Source: Streptomyces aureocirculatus (GTDB lineage: Bacteria; Actinomycetota; Actinomycetes; Streptomycetales; Streptomycetaceae). From it: DNA of 64,000 nucleotides. The notes beneath the pieces are model-generated. The model ran no database searches, was not told the origin of the DNA, and saw nothing but the letters and a program-made list of their open reading frames with translations. Shown here piece after piece: positions 35,536 through 43,141 of the stretch. The stretch covers positions 1-64,000 of the forward strand of contig NZ_JOAP01000008.1 in NCBI RefSeq assembly GCF_000720475.1, read 5' to 3'. The translations under genes and the position numbers were made by a program. Numbering within the stretch: position 1 is the first letter of the stretch; each line of letters opens with the position of its first letter.

Positions 35536-36932
35536 GGGGTAAACCGTACCGGAGCCGCTTGTCCAGCAGACGAGTCGAGACCGAGACGTTTGGTGGCTAC
35601 GAGGCGGAGCACATCGGTGCCCACGCCGATCGGGAACGCGGCCTTCCCGTGCGCGGCCGCCACTGGGATGATGCCGTCGATGTACATCGAGGAACCAGTC
35701 CGGTCGATCACGTCGAGGATTGCAGGCAACGTCGGGTAGGCCGCCGGGTCGGCTTGGCCGCCGTTGGCATCATACGGTGCACCCATCGGTGGTGGCACGG
35801 TCGGGACGACAACTCGCCCGTCAAGCGCGCGATACACGAACTTGCGGCCCCAGTATGTCTCCTTACCGTAGGCGCGGGCGTTGTTGGCGTTTACGACTCG
35901 CGCAATGATCTGTTCGTCGCATACCAACAGGTCACCCGGTTCGAGAATGTCGTGCCGGGCCAGTTGGCGCGCGTAGTCGACCAGAACTCCGGACTTCTCA
36001 ATCCCACAGACGTATGGCGCGTTGCCCGGAGTAGCCCTGCCCATCGCTTGGAAGTATTCAAGGGCTCGCCCGCGCAGCTTTGCTGGTGTGCCGAACACGG
36101 CCAGCGGGCCATCGACGATGAACAGCGTCGTGGGAAGAGCCTTCTGGCGAGACTGCTCCCACAGCAGCGTCGCCAGCCCGACCAGCACCAACAGCTCGAT
36201 CACCGACATGAGCCGCCCGAGAGCGGACTGGTTCGTCCCCTCCTCGCCAACCTCCTCATGTATACGGAGCACGTCGGTGGGGAAAAGGTGCACGCCGCAC
36301 GCGTCGCAGTCGGCACCAGCGGGCGGCACAGGAATGTCCTTCTTGCAGTCCTGCGTCGGACAGTTAACCGGCACTGTAGCCGCTGGCGCACCGGGAGCGC
36401 CGTGGAGAAGGAAGAGCAGGTCCAGTAGCGGCTGGTCGAGGCGATTGACGTCGATCTTCTTCTGCCGAAATAGCTCATTGATGACCTCTCGCCACGAGGT
36501 CACGATGTCGGCGTCGGCACGCGTGTACGCGCCGGAGACAGGCAGATCAAGCGTCACGATGGCGGTGTTGACCGCACGCTCGATCTTGTACGGGTCGACA
36601 AACCGCTCGGCCCGCTGCGATTCCAAAACTCCGAGGTCCACGTACGCTGCGGCGGCCTGTGCAAACCCGTACAGGACCGATGGCAGGCCGTCACGAACCT
36701 GCTCAACGACGTGTGAACCATCGATCGCCAGCGCAGCAGTGAGTCGGTCTGGCACAGGCGGGGCCGCGAAGTCGCTCCGCGGACGGATTCGCTCGCGGAT
36801 CGAATCCAGGTCCTGGATCGCCTCAGCCGGGACATGGAAGGTGCGTTGGTCCGCGATCGCCCGGATGGCAGCCGCCGAATGCCCCAGCCGCGAGGCGATC
36901 TCGTGAGCCCCGCCGACGGTCTCGTACGGCAT
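35532..36932 (-). CDS. nurA: NurA-domain nuclease with zinc-ribbon insertion
   Basis: A 466-residue protein. The first NurA motif is ALAIDGSH (Asp 71). The second metal-binding motif is LFIVDGPLAVFG (about residues 271-280), followed by LAVFGTPAKLRGRALEYFQ. The C-terminus carries a further conserved block IDGIIPVAAAHGKAAFPIG. Between the two catalytic halves sit two Cys pairs, CPTQDC (191-196) and CDAC (209-212), which probably form a zinc ribbon not present in archaeal NurA. NurA is a 5'-3' nuclease that works with the HerA translocase. Its ATG overlaps the herA stop by one base (TGATG) and its stop overlaps the methyltransferase start. Confidence 0.85.
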   Translation of the reverse strand: MPYETVGGAHEIASRLGHSAAAIRAIADQRTFHVPAEAIQDLDSIRERIRPRSDFAAPPVPDRLTAALAIDGSHVVEQVRDGLPSVLYGFAQAAAAYVDLGVLESQRAERFVDPYKIERAVNTAIVTLDLPVSGAYTRADADIVTSWREVINELFRQKKIDVNRLDQPLLDLLFLLHGAPGAPAATVPVNCPTQDCKKDIPVPPAGADCDACGVHLFPTDVLRIHEEVGEEGTNQSALGRLMSVIELLVLVGLATLLWEQSRQKALPTTLFIVDGPLAVFGTPAKLRGRALEYFQAMGRATPGNAPYVCGIEKSGVLVDYARQLARHDILEPGDLLVCDEQIIARVVNANNARAYGKETYWGRKFVYRALDGRVVVPTVPPPMGAPYDANGGQADPAAYPTLPAILDVIDRTGSSMYIDGIIPVAAAHGKAAFPIGVGTDVLRLVATKRLGLDSSAGQAAPVRFTP

Positions 36933-38974
36933 CAGAGTGCCGTACCGTTCAGCGTCAACGGCGGGTCACCAGCCGCTGCTCGTGCTTCGTTGACGAGCGC
37001 GATGTCGTACCGATCGATCTGGACAGGAACAATGTACGGCGAGGACAGTGTCTTGAGCCGCACGTACCCACGATCCTCGGAGGCGATGATCGCATCCGAG
37101 AACGCCCCGAAGTCGTAGAACTTGGCCAGCTCCCGCACCTCTGTCGTGTTATTCAAATGGGCGACAACCCAGTTGGCAGTATTCGCCTTGACCTGATGCG
37201 CCACCCCCGAGACCTCTTGCGTGGCGTAGGTCATGCCGAGATTCAGCTTGCTCGCTTCCTTGGCGAGCTTGACCCAGACGTCAAGGTCATCCTTATAGCG
37301 ATCCGACGAGAACAGGTTGTGAGCCTCCTCAAGCATCACCTGAATGTGCGGCGGTTCCTGCCCAGAGGTAAACACCTCGGTCTGCTTAGAAAGCAGTCGA
37401 CGCGTAATCGACTCGCTCAGCGCCTTGGTCACAGCTTCGGCCCCGACATGCAAATCGACGATCACAATGCGCCCCCGGAGAAGCTCCTCGTAGATCTCGA
37501 TCGCAGGGTCGTTCTGTGTCGCTGGGCTGTGAAACGAGCGCAGTGGGTTCAGATTTCGCCAGCCTCGGACGCTGCGGTTCCCGCTGCGAGTCGTGAAAAT
37601 TGGCTCAACGCTCTTCCAGCGGACATCCTTGGCGAAGTTGCTCGCGTCGGCGTCTCCGGCGTCGCGCAGCTCCACAATCTTGTCGACGACATTCTCTACG
37701 TCTGCTGCAGCGACGGCCACGAAATTGGCACTGTTCCCGACTTGCACAAACGGGTTACGGCCGAGTTCGGCGACAATCTTCTGCTGAAAAGCGGCGCTGA
37801 TATTGATTCGCGCGCGAAAATTTGTCGGCACTGCGAAGCCCGCACGCATCAGCGCGCCATAGAGAACAAGCCGGGCACGTTGGGCATGCGTGGTGGCGGA
37901 GCGATCTCCTGGAACATCCGCGTAGGACATACCCGCGAAGTCCTTGACGTAACCAGACTCATCGCCGCTAAGAGTGTCGGAAATCAACCCTTGGACTGCG
38001 TCAATCTGATTCTCAGAAAAGAAGTTGATGTTGAGAGGCTTAACGTGCGGCTGCGTGCCGTCCGCACCGAACTTGAAGATCCGGACATGGTCCGCACCGA
38101 TCGCCGCAATCTCGGTATCATCCTGCACATTTGGGTTGGCGTACTCCCCCTGCGGGTCGAAAATCAGATGACCAATGGGGTGACCGCCAGCGGCGCGCTG
38201 TCGTTCGGAGACCACGAACGTGCGCGCGATGATGATCTTCGCGGTATTCGACTTGCCCATCCGAGTCATGCCGAGCAGGGCGGTCTTGTTGCCAATGAAG
38301 TCCCGGATGTTGACTTCGACTGCGGCGTCGGCCTGCTTGGCGGCTTTAGCTCGCCGCCGCGTAGCGGAGTACCGCACCGCGCCGATGCGTACGCGTTCCA
38401 CCGGGCGTCCGGTCGGTTTGAGGTAGGACGCGATCGTCGCGAGGCCGTCACCGATAGGCTTCAGGACTCGGTACGTGGACGTGGCGTAGAAGTTGTCCAC
38501 GTCGGCACCGAACTCCAGCACCTTCTGCCCATCCACGTCGTCTTCGTAGAAGGTGCCGAGGATCTTGCATCGCACACCAGTGAACGACACGCGGTTCTTG
38601 GTGAACGGGTCGAGCTCCGCATCGAGCACGGCGGATGGCGATGGGTCCTGGTTGTTAGACAGAGCCGTTCGCAGGGACTCCTCGCGCACTGCGTGCAGGT
38701 CGCGCTCAAGCGACAGCGGCGACGTGCCCTCCACGCGCAGAAGCAGCACCTCGTCATCGTCGACGTGTGGCTCGTTGACGTCCTGCGCGGTCGCGAGGAG
38801 GAACGAGAACTGCGGAATACCACCGGCGTCGAACTTCCAGCGATCGTGAGTCAGCACGACGGCCTGGCCGTAGTCGATCTGGTGAATCGCACCTATCCGG
38901 GTCGACCGACCATCGGCAAGCAGCTCAGACCGCAGCAAAGACCCGGCGCCAACGCCGGGAATGAATTCCGTCAC
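36932..38974 (-). CDS. herA: HerA-family hexameric DNA translocase/helicase
   Basis: A 680-residue FtsK/HerA-superfamily ATPase. It has an N-terminal beta-barrel (HAS-like) domain to about residue 150, then Walker A LLGMTRMGKSNT (about 235-244). Walker B plus catalytic Glu lies in IQVMLEEAHNLFSSD (about 544-555), followed by YATQEVSGV and NTANWVVAHLNN (sensor-like Asn/Gln) and a C-terminal strand pair. It is first gene of the herA-nurA-methyltransferase operon. In archaea HerA and NurA form a complex that resects double-strand breaks; mobile bacterial versions are associated with defence. The start is GTG at 38974 with GGGTGG upstream. The promoter must lie in 38975-39087. Confidence 0.88.
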   Translation of the reverse strand: MTEFIPGVGAGSLLRSELLADGRSTRIGAIHQIDYGQAVVLTHDRWKFDAGGIPQFSFLLATAQDVNEPHVDDDEVLLLRVEGTSPLSLERDLHAVREESLRTALSNNQDPSPSAVLDAELDPFTKNRVSFTGVRCKILGTFYEDDVDGQKVLEFGADVDNFYATSTYRVLKPIGDGLATIASYLKPTGRPVERVRIGAVRYSATRRRAKAAKQADAAVEVNIRDFIGNKTALLGMTRMGKSNTAKIIIARTFVVSERQRAAGGHPIGHLIFDPQGEYANPNVQDDTEIAAIGADHVRIFKFGADGTQPHVKPLNINFFSENQIDAVQGLISDTLSGDESGYVKDFAGMSYADVPGDRSATTHAQRARLVLYGALMRAGFAVPTNFRARINISAAFQQKIVAELGRNPFVQVGNSANFVAVAAADVENVVDKIVELRDAGDADASNFAKDVRWKSVEPIFTTRSGNRSVRGWRNLNPLRSFHSPATQNDPAIEIYEELLRGRIVIVDLHVGAEAVTKALSESITRRLLSKQTEVFTSGQEPPHIQVMLEEAHNLFSSDRYKDDLDVWVKLAKEASKLNLGMTYATQEVSGVAHQVKANTANWVVAHLNNTTEVRELAKFYDFGAFSDAIIASEDRGYVRLKTLSSPYIVPVQIDRYDIALVNEARAAAGDPPLTLNGTAL

Positions 38975-39087
38975 TGTCCACCCGCTTCGAACGCACCCAC
39001 CAGAAACCCCCGCTCATCTGACCGAGATCAATAATCCCGTAGCGCGCTGAGTGTCACAAGACGCACGCAGCGCTGCTGACTGATGGA

Positions 39088-39279
39088 TCAGCCTAGTGCC
39101 AAGTGAGGTCGCCATGTGCCGAGTTGGTCCGAACCCTGGCAGACAGCAAGGCCGCCTTCGGGGTATTGCTCGCGTAGGCCGACCAGCAGCGGCGGGTCGG
39201 AGAGCAGACTCGTAGCTTCACTTGGCTGCCCATGCTCCTGGCCTAACTCGTGCAGCCTGGGCAGAGCACCTGCAATCAC
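39088..39279 (-). CDS. Possible small hypothetical protein
   Basis: A frame of 63 residues reading ALPRLHELGQEHGQPSEATSLL through to GTWRPHLALG. It fills most of the interval between the GNAT gene and herA and has reasonable codon composition, with one TTA. No ribosome-binding site of note and no recognised family are seen. It may be a genuine small cargo gene or chance. If it is not real, the 375-base interval 38975-39348 holds the herA promoter and otherwise nothing recognised. Confidence 0.3.
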   Translation of the reverse strand: MIAGALPRLHELGQEHGQPSEATSLLSDPPLLVGLREQYPEGGLAVCQGSDQLGTWRPHLALG

Positions 39280-39348
39280 GCGAGCAGGCTAGCGCGTCCC
39301 ACTGACACCTGGCGGCCTGATCGTTAGCAGGAACGTGCCAAGCCTGCG

Positions 39349-40215
39349 TCAGACCCTCCTGTCGTGGAGAAAACCCAGCGTGGCGAGCCCTTCGCTACGA
39401 CAGAGGTGATCCGAGGCTCCCCGGACTTCGGTCTGGAGGAGCTGGTACACCGCGCCGTAAGTCTGGCCCCAGTGCATGGCCGCCCGCCACAGGTGCCGGC
39501 CGAGTCCGTGCCCGCGAGCCTCTGGGTGCACGGCGAAGTATTGCGGCATGAGCTGGTCAGCACCCGTGGGGTCGGGACAGATCTCCATGGGGCCGATGGC
39601 ACCGACAACACGGTCCTCCACCACGGCCACGAGGATTGGGCCGCATCCCTTGGTCTTCATCTGACGGTCGAGGAAGGCGAAGCCGTCGGCCGCCATCGTC
39701 TGGGCGAAGGCGGTAAAGGTGCCGCGGATGGGGAGGGGCCAGTCTTCGAGCCGACGGACGGGGCCGGCGGAGGGGGGACAGTACCGCGCCGTAAAGTCCT
39801 TGAGCTGGATGCGGACGCCATGTGTATGGGTCGTCTCCGGGCCCAGTGGCCGGATAACACGAGCAGAGGCTGCTCCGTGAAGGGCCGCGAGCTTCGCTGC
39901 GAGTTCGGCGGCCTGGTACAGGACGTCGCTCCGGTGACCGTAGGCGAAGACCTTCACCGCTCGTCGGCCGCGCGTCAGCAGAGTCGGGATGAGTGTGTGG
40001 TCAGGGTGGTGGACCACGTCGCCAGGAAGGACGACCTCCTGCTTCTCGTTGCCCCAGCGACGGTCCTTGTCGTACGGCAGGAAGCGCCGGTCGGCGGCCA
40101 CGAGGAGGGTGGCTTCGAAGAGGTCCGCCGTCAGGGCGTGCGGGTGGACGGGGCCGAGGGTGGGCACGACCGGTGCGGTGAGCACGGGGCGGAGCCAGTC
40201 CCAGCGGAAGAACAT
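39349..40215 (-). CDS. GNAT-family N-acetyltransferase with long N-terminal domain
   Basis: A 288-residue protein. The C-terminal 130 residues are GNAT-like: ILVAVVEDRVVGAIG (motif D strand), YFAVHPEARGHGLGRHLWRAAM (acetyl-CoA-binding motif A, R-G-x-G-x-G), and LGFLHDRRV (motif B end). The first 150 residues (PHALTADLFEATLLVAADRRFL, DVVHHPDHTLIPTLLT) form a domain I do not recognise. It follows the 54-residue peptide gene on the same strand, separated by 78 bases that contain a strong hairpin. It could be a tailoring enzyme or immunity acetyltransferase for that peptide; this is inference. Confidence 0.8.
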   Translation of the reverse strand: MFFRWDWLRPVLTAPVVPTLGPVHPHALTADLFEATLLVAADRRFLPYDKDRRWGNEKQEVVLPGDVVHHPDHTLIPTLLTRGRRAVKVFAYGHRSDVLYQAAELAAKLAALHGAASARVIRPLGPETTHTHGVRIQLKDFTARYCPPSAGPVRRLEDWPLPIRGTFTAFAQTMAADGFAFLDRQMKTKGCGPILVAVVEDRVVGAIGPMEICPDPTGADQLMPQYFAVHPEARGHGLGRHLWRAAMHWGQTYGAVYQLLQTEVRGASDHLCRSEGLATLGFLHDRRV

Positions 40216-40242
40216 GCGGGCACCTTAGCGCTGTACGTGAGC

Positions 40243-40277
40243 GTGCTCCGGCCCGTCGGTGGGACGGGCCGGAGCAC
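40243..40277 (-). terminator. Strong hairpin after the peptide gene
   Basis: A perfect 14-bp stem, gtgctccggcccgt and acgggccggagcac, with a seven-base loop, lies 17 bases beyond the peptide stop and before the GNAT start. No T-run follows, as is common in Streptomyces. It would end, or attenuate, the radical-SAM operon transcript. Confidence 0.75.
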
Positions 40278-40293
40278 ATCGGTCGGGCCGGAA

Positions 40294-40458
40294 TTAGTGG
40301 GGGTTATCGTCGCCGGCGTCGCAGGAGCACTCGGCGCTCTCGACGACGTCGTCCAAGTCCGCGACGAGCGTCACGGCGGCCGAGGCCACCGGGGGCGCTG
40401 CGCGGCGCGCACTGGGTGGCGAGCCTGTCAGGATCTGCACCGGTACGGGTCCGGTCAT
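40294..40458 (-). CDS. 54-residue Cys/Asp-rich peptide, candidate RiPP precursor
   Basis: A small peptide of 54 residues. A Pro/Ala-rich N-terminal half (VPVQILTGSPPSARRAAPPV) is followed by an acidic helix-like leader segment (LVADLDDVVESAE) and a C-terminal CSCDAGDDNPH with the only two cysteines (44 and 46). Its ATG overlaps the stop of the radical-SAM gene (ATGA), and a strong hairpin follows. Small size, end placement and coupling to a radical-SAM/SPASM enzyme are the usual marks of a ribosomally made, modified peptide. The likely modified part is the C-terminal dozen residues. I know no named family with this C-terminus. It could instead be a small regulatory protein. Confidence 0.65.
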   Translation of the reverse strand: MTGPVPVQILTGSPPSARRAAPPVASAAVTLVADLDDVVESAECSCDAGDDNPH

Positions 40459-41576
40459 GAGGTCACCTTCTCCTTGTCTCCGTGCTGGCAGTAGCTGTGC
40501 AGCGGCGCCTTCGCCTCCTGGTAATGCTTGGCCAGGGGACGGCAGACCCGGCAGGTACCGGACAGGGCGCAGCCCTCGCACCCTCCGGTGCGAAGCATCA
40601 GGTGGTCGGCGATCGTGCCGAGCCGTCGCAGTCCTTCGACGCCTTCGGCCATGAGGTCGATCTGGTCGTCGCGGCCGACCTTGCAGATCGAGACCCTGGC
40701 GTGCGGGTCGGCGTGGAAGAACGTGTGGCCGGCGTTGCATCCAGCGAACGGCTTGCGCTGGCGCAGGTGGTCTGCGGACTGGGCGAGGAGGGGTTCGCCA
40801 CCGCCGTAGATCGTCGGGGTCATGTTGGTGTACGCGTGGTGTTCCACGCCCCACTCCTTGGCGAGCGCGGCCATCGCGTCTGCCTCGCTCGCGTTGTCCT
40901 CGGTGACGACGATGTTGATGCGCAGTGGCAGCCCTGCGGCGCGGGCGGCGTCCATGCCCCGCCGGAACGCCTTCCAGGCTCCGCGCCGCTGAGTGAGCGC
41001 GTCGAAGGACTCCTCGCTCGCGCCGTACATGCTGACGACGAGGCGGTACGGCGGGCACTCCCTGAAGAGCTGGAGCAGGTCGGGGCGGAACAGCAGGGAG
41101 CCGTTGGTGGAGATCGTGAGCATCATTCCGGCCAGCCAGGCGTACCGGTAGGCGTTCTGGAAGTGCGGGTCCATGGTCGGTTCACCGCCAGTGATCTGGA
41201 GCCAGATGACGCCGGCCTTGCGCATGATGTCCAGAAGCTTGACCTTGTTCTCCCAGGTGAGGCCGGAGAAGGGCCGTTCGCCGAGATAGCAGTGCTTGCA
41301 GGCGAAATTACATCCGAGGTTGATCTCCCAGGAGGCCCGACAGTATCCGTAAGCAGACGGCTCGCGGATCAGGACCGTGTCCGTCGTCGGGGCGCTGGCG
41401 ACATCGAGGCCCCAGGCTTCGGCTGCCAGGTCGACCGTCCAGCCAGGCAGGGTCTGCGCACCGTCGGCGGCTCGCAGTTGCTCGTAGTGGGTGGCCGGGA
41501 TGCGGGCTCCGGATCGCGCTCCGGGACGCAGCAGAAGGTGGCCGTCAAGGAAAGGGGCAGCGATGAGCTGGTGCAT
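40455..41576 (-). CDS. Radical SAM/SPASM-like peptide maturase
   Basis: A 373-residue radical SAM enzyme. The first 75 residues (MHQLIAAPFLDGHLLLRPGA) may form a peptide-recognition region. The [4Fe-4S] motif is CNFACKHC (Cys 89, 93, 96), and ITGGEPTMDP binds SAM. A C-terminal Cys-rich segment, GCEGCALSGTCRVCRPLAKHY with a late Cys in SYCQHG, fits SPASM/twitch auxiliary clusters. Such enzymes form thioether, C-C or epimerised residues in RiPPs. The start at 41576 has GAAAGG at good spacing. The gene lies in a five-gene operon and ends over the peptide start. The reaction is unknown. Confidence 0.85.
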   Translation of the reverse strand: MHQLIAAPFLDGHLLLRPGARSGARIPATHYEQLRAADGAQTLPGWTVDLAAEAWGLDVASAPTTDTVLIREPSAYGYCRASWEINLGCNFACKHCYLGERPFSGLTWENKVKLLDIMRKAGVIWLQITGGEPTMDPHFQNAYRYAWLAGMMLTISTNGSLLFRPDLLQLFRECPPYRLVVSMYGASEESFDALTQRRGAWKAFRRGMDAARAAGLPLRINIVVTEDNASEADAMAALAKEWGVEHHAYTNMTPTIYGGGEPLLAQSADHLRQRKPFAGCNAGHTFFHADPHARVSICKVGRDDQIDLMAEGVEGLRRLGTIADHLMLRTGGCEGCALSGTCRVCRPLAKHYQEAKAPLHSYCQHGDKEKVTS

Positions 41577-41586
41577 GGCGTGCCTT

Positions 41587-42165
41587 TCACGGTTCGAGTC
41601 GGCAGTGCAGGGAACAGTCCGGGCATGCGCGGCCCGAGATCGGGTCCGTGCCGCTGCCGCCGCAGGTCGAGCAGACATCAGCGCGCGGGCCTGGCGGCGG
41701 GAACTGGACGCGCCCGAACAGCAGTCGGTCGGCTGCGAGGGCGGAGTCCAGGTAGGCATCGAGGCGAAGAGCGTCTGCAGACTGTGGCAGCGGATCAAGA
41801 CCGAGGAGGAGAATCGCCTCGCCGGTGCGGGTGACCAGTTCGGTCCAGGAACGGCGAGTGGGTAGCTGCAGTCGCCGGGAAGCCTCGGGAATATGCAGCA
41901 GCACGCGGTCGCCGACGAGCTGTAGGCGGCGCTCCGGATCCGGGATGACTTCACGGGCTCCGGTCAGGCCACCGAGACACACGGACAGTCGCCGCATTCG
42001 GTCCTCGGTCGGCACGACGGTGCCGCCGTCAGTCAGGGCCGGGGTGTGCGTGATCAGGATGTGCGCGATCTCGCGGCCGTCCGGTCCGGCGCCCTGCCAG
42101 GTCCAAGCGGCGAGCGACACCAGTAGGCGCAGATCAGGGCCGGGCGGGGTGAGAGCGACACTCAT
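41587..42165 (-). CDS. Hypothetical protein with C-terminal DnaJ-like zinc motif
   Basis: A 192-residue protein. The body is beta/alpha (LRLLVSLAAWTWQGAGPDGR, HILITHTPALTDGGTVVP, RRLQLVGDRVLLHIPEASR). The end carries two CxxC pairs, CSTCGGSGTDPISGRACPDC, the pattern of one DnaJ-type zinc finger. No family is recognised for the body. Its ATG overlaps the stop of the ATPase gene (ATGA), and the radical-SAM gene starts ten bases after its stop, so it is firmly within the operon. A role as a recognition or carrier element for the peptide maturase is possible but speculative. Confidence 0.7.
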   Translation of the reverse strand: MSVALTPPGPDLRLLVSLAAWTWQGAGPDGREIAHILITHTPALTDGGTVVPTEDRMRRLSVCLGGLTGAREVIPDPERRLQLVGDRVLLHIPEASRRLQLPTRRSWTELVTRTGEAILLLGLDPLPQSADALRLDAYLDSALAADRLLFGRVQFPPPGPRADVCSTCGGSGTDPISGRACPDCSLHCRLEP

Positions 42166-42551
42166 GTTGTCGTCCCACTCGGGGCTTTGAAGCACGACCA
42201 GACGATCTTCCCGAACGGGGTGCGGTCCTTCACGCCCCAGCCGTCGGCAAGTGCGGTCACCAGGAGCAGCCCGCGGCCGGCGGTGTCCGTGTCGCCGGGA
42301 CGACGGGGGTGGGGGTGCTGGCGGCGGCTGTCGTGTACTTCCAGGCGTACGACCTCGTCATCGGCGTCGAGTCTGACGAGAAAGCCGCGGCCGGGATCAG
42401 TCCCGTGGAGCACGGCGTTGGTGGCGAGTTCGGAGACGCAGAGTCGGACGTCGTCGCCTCGGTCCAGCACACCCCAGATGGTCAGGGCCTCGGTGGTGAA
42501 GGCCCGCGCCTCGCTGACCGATTCGGGCAACTTCTGGATCGTCTTGGTCAT
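42162..42551 (-). CDS. HATPase_c anti-sigma-like ATP-binding protein
   Basis: A 129-residue GHKL ATPase of the type abundant in Streptomyces. It begins VSEARAFTTEALTIWGV. The N-box is VSELATNAVLHG and the G1/G2 boxes are VRLEVHDS and DTAGRGLLLVTALADGWGV. It lacks kinase dimerisation domains. Family members phosphorylate anti-anti-sigma factors or bind sigma factors. Here it is second gene of the radical-SAM operon, so it may act in control of the operon. The ATG at 42551 is chosen since upstream sequence lacks homology. Confidence 0.88.
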   Translation of the reverse strand: MTKTIQKLPESVSEARAFTTEALTIWGVLDRGDDVRLCVSELATNAVLHGTDPGRGFLVRLDADDEVVRLEVHDSRRQHPHPRRPGDTDTAGRGLLLVTALADGWGVKDRTPFGKIVWSCFKAPSGTTT

Positions 42552-42562
42552 CGCGATAGTCC

Positions 42563-42988
42563 TCACGACTCGGCGTCCACGACACGGGTGGTGCCGGAGC
42601 GTGTGCGGTGGACGGGGGCGCGTCGAGAGACGGTTGAGGGTTTGGGGCGCGGGCACCGGACCAGCAGCAGCCGGCCACCGGCCGATTCGATCTGTCGCCC
42701 GCGTTCGGCCGCTATGGCCTTCGGGCCCAGGTGGGACATGGCGGGGGCGACGACGCCGTAGACGTCCGGCAGCGCGAGCACGTCAAGGAGACCGGTGAAT
42801 GCCGCCGAGGAGGACCCGGCAGCGACACGGTCGGTGAAGAGGCCGGACAGTTGCAGCTCGTGGCTGCGGCAGTACTCGGCCAGCGAGGCGACCAGCGCGT
42901 CCTGCCGTGCTCGGGGCACGCGTACCAGCCGCAGGAAACCGTAGACGACCGGGCCGCTGACCAGGCGATGTTCCGTGAGGGGTTCCAT
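42563..42988 (-). CDS. Degenerate resolvase-like domain protein
   Basis: A 141-residue protein resembling the N-terminal catalytic fold of serine recombinases: VVYGFLRLVRVPRARQDALVASLAEYCRSHEL, then GLFTDRVAAGSSSAAFTGLLDVL and YGVVAPAMSHLG. The position of the catalytic Ser (normally YxRVS) is Val, and no DNA-binding domain follows. It is therefore unlikely to recombine DNA and may be a regulatory or scaffold relic. It is first gene of the minus-strand operon and divergent from the XRE-TPR regulator with 153 bases between. Confidence 0.55.
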   Translation of the reverse strand: MEPLTEHRLVSGPVVYGFLRLVRVPRARQDALVASLAEYCRSHELQLSGLFTDRVAAGSSSAAFTGLLDVLALPDVYGVVAPAMSHLGPKAIAAERGRQIESAGGRLLLVRCPRPKPSTVSRRAPVHRTRSGTTRVVDAES

Positions 42989-43141
42989 GCTCAGGACCGT
43001 CCAATGGCTCGACACGTGGTGACGCTTCGAGCATGTCGGCGGACCAACTCGCTGCAAATCACCGCCTGTTCCACTTCCGTTCCACTTCCGTCCCCCCGCG
43101 TCGTCGCGTCTGCTTCGATGGCTGGTGGAAGGGAGTGACGC

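Noticed and set aside
42563..42988. Functional serine recombinase for the island
   Set aside because: The catalytic Ser position is Val and no DNA-binding domain follows; att sites at a tRNA also point to a tyrosine integrase.
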